This document shows positions 23,549 to 25,542 of a DNA stretch of 25,542 nucleotides, one piece after another. A model generated the notes under the pieces. The model searched no databases and was not told the origin of the DNA. It saw nothing but the letters and a program-made list of their open reading frames with translations. Made by a program: the position numbers and the translations under genes. This DNA comes from RGIG8767 sp964386235 (GTDB taxonomy: Bacteria > Bacillota > Clostridia > Lachnospirales > Lachnospiraceae): positions 1-25,542 of the forward strand of contig CAYLSH010000018.1 in the NCBI GenBank assembly GCA_964386235.1, given 5' to 3'. Every line of letters starts with the position of its first letter. The first letter of the stretch is position 1.

Positions 23549-23886
23549 ATACAAAACAGAGAGGAAAAACAAAGAAGTGCACAAGTCTCTGATATAGAGA
23601 AAACTGATGTCAGTTGTAACTCGTTAAAATAAGGCAGAAAGGATGGTACGGTCCAACAAAAACTTAATTTTAACCAGGTAAGCGTAAGAAAAGCATGATA
23701 TGGCAGCACATAAATAAGAGAATGGGATTGCTGCAGTACAATCAGTACAAAGAGAGAAAATGCAAGATATACGCACTAAAATTAAATATCGATTAAACTT
23801 TCATAATACGAAAGAGAGGTATAATCCCTTGGAAAGTATAGTTTAGAAGCGGGTATCAATACAAAAGGTTGTGTTGGTATCCGCTT
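23549..23886 (+). ncRNA. Candidate structured non-coding RNA
   Basis: This is the inferred transcript from the perfect promoter to the end of a long hairpin. Possible stems are CAGAGA/TCTCTG (23557-23562, 23586-23591), AACTG/CAGTT (23602-23606, 23611-23615), GCAGCA/TGCTGC (23703-23708, 23729-23734), CTTTC/GAAAG (23798-23802, 23810-23814), and a 16-bp helix 23847-23862/23871-23886 with three G-T pairs and an 8-nt loop. I see no signature of tmRNA, RNase P, SRP, 6S or a named riboswitch. There is no T run after the last hairpin, so the 3' end is uncertain. It may instead be a long leader of the GH3 gene or the mRNA of a small protein. Confidence 0.35.
23760..23846 (+). CDS. Possible 28-residue small protein
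   Basis: An ATG at 23760 opens 28 codons ending in TAG just before the long hairpin at 23847. The peptide is basic and begins MQDIRTKIKYRLNFHNT. A purine-rich AAAGAGAG lies about 3 nt upstream, a mediocre ribosome site. It has no membrane segment and no recognised family. It is listed because it is the longest plus-strand frame in an otherwise uncoded, strongly promoted transcript; chance is a real alternative. Confidence 0.2.
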   Translation: MQDIRTKIKYRLNFHNTKERYNPLESIV

Positions 23887-23947
23887 ACGTTATGCCCATA
23901 ATTCTGTTCGTTTGCATTTTGTTGCAGTTATGTGTTAAAAAATGGGA

Positions 23948-23976
23948 TTGGAAGAGACACTGTTCTATGTTATACT
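23948..23976 (+). promoter_or_regulatory. Extended -10 promoter of the GH3 gene
   Basis: TTGGAA (23948-23953) and TATACT (23971-23976) are 17 bp apart, with TG at 23968-23969 one base before the -10. Transcription would start near 23983, about 35 nt before the ATG at 24018. Confidence 0.65.
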
Positions 23977-24017
23977 AGGCAGTAGTCATATTGCAAAAGG
24001 GCGAAATGGAGAGTATT

Positions 24018-25364
24018 ATGTCGGATTTAGAATTTCAAAACGAAGAAGATAAAAGAGAGTTTCGAAGAAAAAGAAGAAAGCGTAATCAGATTATGGCATA
24101 CGTGTCAGTTTTGCTGATCCTTCTGGTTATTGTGGTTGCCGGTGTATTTGCCGTAAAATTGGGAACCAATCTTTTGACAGAAAAGAAGCAGGAAAAACAG
24201 GAAGCGGAAGCACTTGCACAGGCAATGGAAGAAATGACACAAGTGTCAACGGAAGAAGAAACGGAAACATTTGCTGAAGAAGAGACTACTACCATTGAAG
24301 AATATACGGAAGAAGAACTTTTAGATGAGATTGTGGATGCCTGCATTATGGAGATGTCTCTAGAGGACAAGGTGGCAGGATTGTTTGTGATCACACCGGA
24401 AGCACTGACAGGAGTTGATAAGGCAATTAAAGCCGGGGATGGTACCAAGGAGGCACTTGAGAAGTATCCGGTTGGAGGACTGGTTTATTTTAAACAGAAT
24501 ATCATGTCCGGGGATCAGATCACGGAGATGCTTGCCAACACGGTGTCCATGAGTAAATACCCTATTTTCCTTGCGGTAGATGAGGAAGGTGCCGGTGTGG
24601 CGAGAGTGGCGGATGCCCTGGGTCTTGATAAGGCGGATTCCGCTGCCGATATGGGGAAGACACAGGATGCAAACCGTGCATATGATACTTACAAAGAAAT
24701 TGGCACATACCTGACAAAATATGGATTTAACCTGAACTTTGCACCCGTAGCCGATGTATTGACCGATCCGGACAATGAGTCGATCAAAGACCGCTCTTTT
24801 GGCAGCGATCCCGATCTGGTATCGTCCATGGTGGCATCCTCTGTAAAAGCACTGGAAGAGGTGGGCGTGACTGCATGTATGAAGCATTTCCCCGGACAGG
24901 GTGATGCGGACGGTGACACGCACGAAGGTCTTGCAAGCAGTGACCGCACGCTTGAAGAGATCAAAGAAACGGAATTAAAACCCTTTACTGCCGGCATGGA
25001 GGCAGGTGCACAGATGATTATGGTGGGACATTTTGCGGTACCTTCCATAGACGAAGAGAATACTCCGGCTTCTCTGTCCAAGAAAGTCATTACCGACCTG
25101 CTCCGCGAGGAAATGGGTTACAATGGTGTAGTAATTACGGATGCCCTGAATATGTCCGCAATTTCGGATTATTATGACTCCGCCCAGGCTAGTATTATGG
25201 CATTGAAAGCCGGAGCGGACATGGTTCTGATGCCGGAAGATTTCGAAGCGGCATACGAAGGTGTACTGGCTGCGGTGAAGGACGGCACGATCAACGAAGC
25301 GCGCATCAATGATTCCCTGCGCAGAGTGTACAGAATAAAATACAAAGGTACTATTGACAACTAA
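24018..25364 (+). CDS. Membrane-anchored glycoside hydrolase family 3 protein (NagZ-like)
   Basis: This 448-residue protein has a basic N-terminus (RRKRRKR, about 16-22), one membrane helix (about 27-49), a Glu/Thr-rich linker (about 55-105) and a GH3 catalytic domain (about 106-445). KHFPGQGDADGDTH (289-302) carries the Asp300/His302 pair that identifies beta-N-acetylhexosaminidases of the NagZ type, and Asp375 in VVITDALNMS is the expected nucleophile. The second GH3 domain is absent, as in NagZ. The orientation suggests an outward-facing enzyme acting on muropeptides or N-acetylglucosaminides, unlike cytoplasmic E. coli NagZ. I start at 24018 with GGAG 6 nt upstream; ATG 24006 and TTG 23991 are in frame but have poorer sites. 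Confidence 0.93.
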   Translation: MSDLEFQNEEDKREFRRKRRKRNQIMAYVSVLLILLVIVVAGVFAVKLGTNLLTEKKQEKQEAEALAQAMEEMTQVSTEEETETFAEEETTTIEEYTEEELLDEIVDACIMEMSLEDKVAGLFVITPEALTGVDKAIKAGDGTKEALEKYPVGGLVYFKQNIMSGDQITEMLANTVSMSKYPIFLAVDEEGAGVARVADALGLDKADSAADMGKTQDANRAYDTYKEIGTYLTKYGFNLNFAPVADVLTDPDNESIKDRSFGSDPDLVSSMVASSVKALEEVGVTACMKHFPGQGDADGDTHEGLASSDRTLEEIKETELKPFTAGMEAGAQMIMVGHFAVPSIDEENTPASLSKKVITDLLREEMGYNGVVITDALNMSAISDYYDSAQASIMALKAGADMVLMPEDFEAAYEGVLAAVKDGTINEARINDSLRRVYRIKYKGTIDN

Positions 25365-25382
25365 TTCAATATGAGTTATATT
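25354..25382 (+). promoter_or_regulatory. tRNA-Gly promoter embedded in the GH3 gene end
   Basis: TTGACA (25354-25359) and TATATT (25377-25382) are 17 bp apart. The -35 overlaps the last codons of the GH3 gene. Transcription would start near 25389, about 40 nt upstream of the mature tRNA. Confidence 0.7.
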
Positions 25383-25427
25383 ATGTTTTGTCGTTGCGAC
25401 AACTGTCGCCGTGGCAACACATAATAT
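25378..25427 (+). other. Inverted repeats immediately upstream of the tRNA
   Basis: ATATTATGT (25378-25386) and ACATAATAT (25419-25427) are perfect 9-bp inverted repeats ending exactly at the tRNA 5' end. Between them TTGTCG/CGACAA (25388-25393, 25397-25402) forms a smaller hairpin. There is no T run, so this is not a normal terminator; it may be a leader structure for tRNA processing. Confidence 0.45.
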
Positions 25428-25499
25428 GCGCGAGTGGCTCAGCGGTGGAGCATCTCCTTGCCAAGGAGAGGGTCGCGGGTTCGATCCCCGTCTCGCGCT
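25428..25499 (+). tRNA. tRNA-Gly (anticodon GCC)
   Basis: A full cloverleaf can be drawn: acceptor GCGCGAG (25428-25434) with CTCGCGC (25492-25498); D stem GCTC/GAGC (25437-25440, 25448-25451); anticodon stem TCTCC/GGAGA (25453-25457, 25465-25469) with loop TTGCCAA and anticodon GCC at 25460-25462; T stem GCGGG/CCCGT (25475-25479, 25487-25491) with loop TTCGATC. The discriminator is T25499, as usual for bacterial glycine tRNA. CCA is not encoded. No other tRNA is visible before the window ends. Confidence 0.97.
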
Positions 25500-25512
25500 T
25501 CTTTTGTTTGTA

Positions 25513-25542
25513 GCGGAAGCCTTGATTTTACAGGGTTTCCGC
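25513..25542 (+). terminator. Hairpin after tRNA-Gly, cut by the window end
   Basis: GCGGAAGCCTTG (25513-25524) and CAGGGTTTCCGC (25531-25542) form a 12-bp stem with two G-T pairs and a 6-nt loop. It is probably the tRNA terminator, but any T tract lies beyond the window. Confidence 0.6.

Larger units (their letters stand above)
23349..24017. other. Gene-poor A/T-rich region with strong promoter
   Basis: No recognised protein gene lies in these 669 bases. From left to right I see a ten-codon frame with a good ribosome site (AAAGGA, ATG at 23418), a perfect sigma-A promoter (23514-23542), a stretch with several short hairpins (23557-23814), a 28-codon frame (23760-23846), a 16-bp imperfect hairpin without a T run (23847-23886), and the GH3 gene promoter (23948-23976). 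The minus-strand open frame over 23461-23709 has no ribosome site and lies antisense to the promoter, so I do not call it. A plus-strand frame around 23560-23690 is interrupted by stops and could be a decayed gene. Confidence 0.6.

Noticed and set aside
23461..23709. 82-residue hydrophobic minus-strand frame
   Set aside because: Its hydrophobicity comes from reading an A/T-rich promoter region in antisense; no ribosome site or promoter supports it.
24360..24923. 187-residue minus-strand frame
   Set aside because: It is a shadow of the GH3 catalytic domain on the opposite strand.

Overview
The window looks like chromosomal DNA of a low-to-moderate GC Firmicute, most likely a gut-type Clostridia of the Lachnospiraceae kind. 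This is inferred from strong AGGAGG-type ribosome binding sites, sigma-A promoters of TTGACA-N17-TATAAT type, a long PPi-dependent phosphofructokinase, a phosphoglycerate-mutase-like protein in the homoserine kinase position of a threonine/lysine operon, a DUF1653 protein and a TraX-family membrane protein. There is no phage, transposase, plasmid or CRISPR signal. Most of the window is ordinary core metabolism.

Layout. 1-1640: an A/T-rich accessory patch with a hairpin-rich repeat at the left edge, a DUF4143-type AAA ATPase with its own promoter, and what looks like a deletion-scarred relic of a receiver/HPt signalling gene ending in a strong bidirectional terminator. 1646-3307 (-): PPi-phosphofructokinase. 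3594-5810: a Cache/GGDEF/EAL cyclic-di-GMP protein with a degenerate GGDEF site and an intact EAL site. 5873-7186: proA. 7354-8379: ilvE, facing the azlCD branched-chain amino acid exporter genes (8510-9563, -). 9767-12978: holA, a small secreted or membrane-anchored protein, a DUF1653 protein and mutY. 13023-14757: a family-2 glycosyltransferase convergent with a PAP2-type phosphatase. 15003-17037: glyA and a TraX-like protein. 17166-21423: an ACT protein-hom-apgM-like-lysC operon for the aspartate family. 21544-23274: a LUD-domain protein (-) divergent from an AEC transporter. 23275-24017: a 743-bp stretch without a recognisable gene, which carries a perfect-consensus promoter. 24018-25364: a membrane-anchored GH3 glycosidase. 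25428-25499: tRNA-Gly(GCC).

Functional threads. Amino-acid metabolism dominates (proA, ilvE plus azlCD, glyA, hom, lysC). The apgM-like protein between hom and lysC is the probable homoserine kinase, so the operon would carry aspartate towards threonine and lysine. ilvE and azlCD together suggest control of branched-chain amino acid pools.

The least explained parts are the apparently non-coding transcript starting near 23549, a short dispersed repeat placed at convergent gene ends (8445-8505 and 21483-21531, with a related end at 1-75), a 31-bp-period direct repeat in the leader of the ACT gene, and the signalling-gene relic beside the ATPase. No complete undescribed multi-gene system was found. 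The 23.5-23.9 kb transcript is the best candidate for something new.
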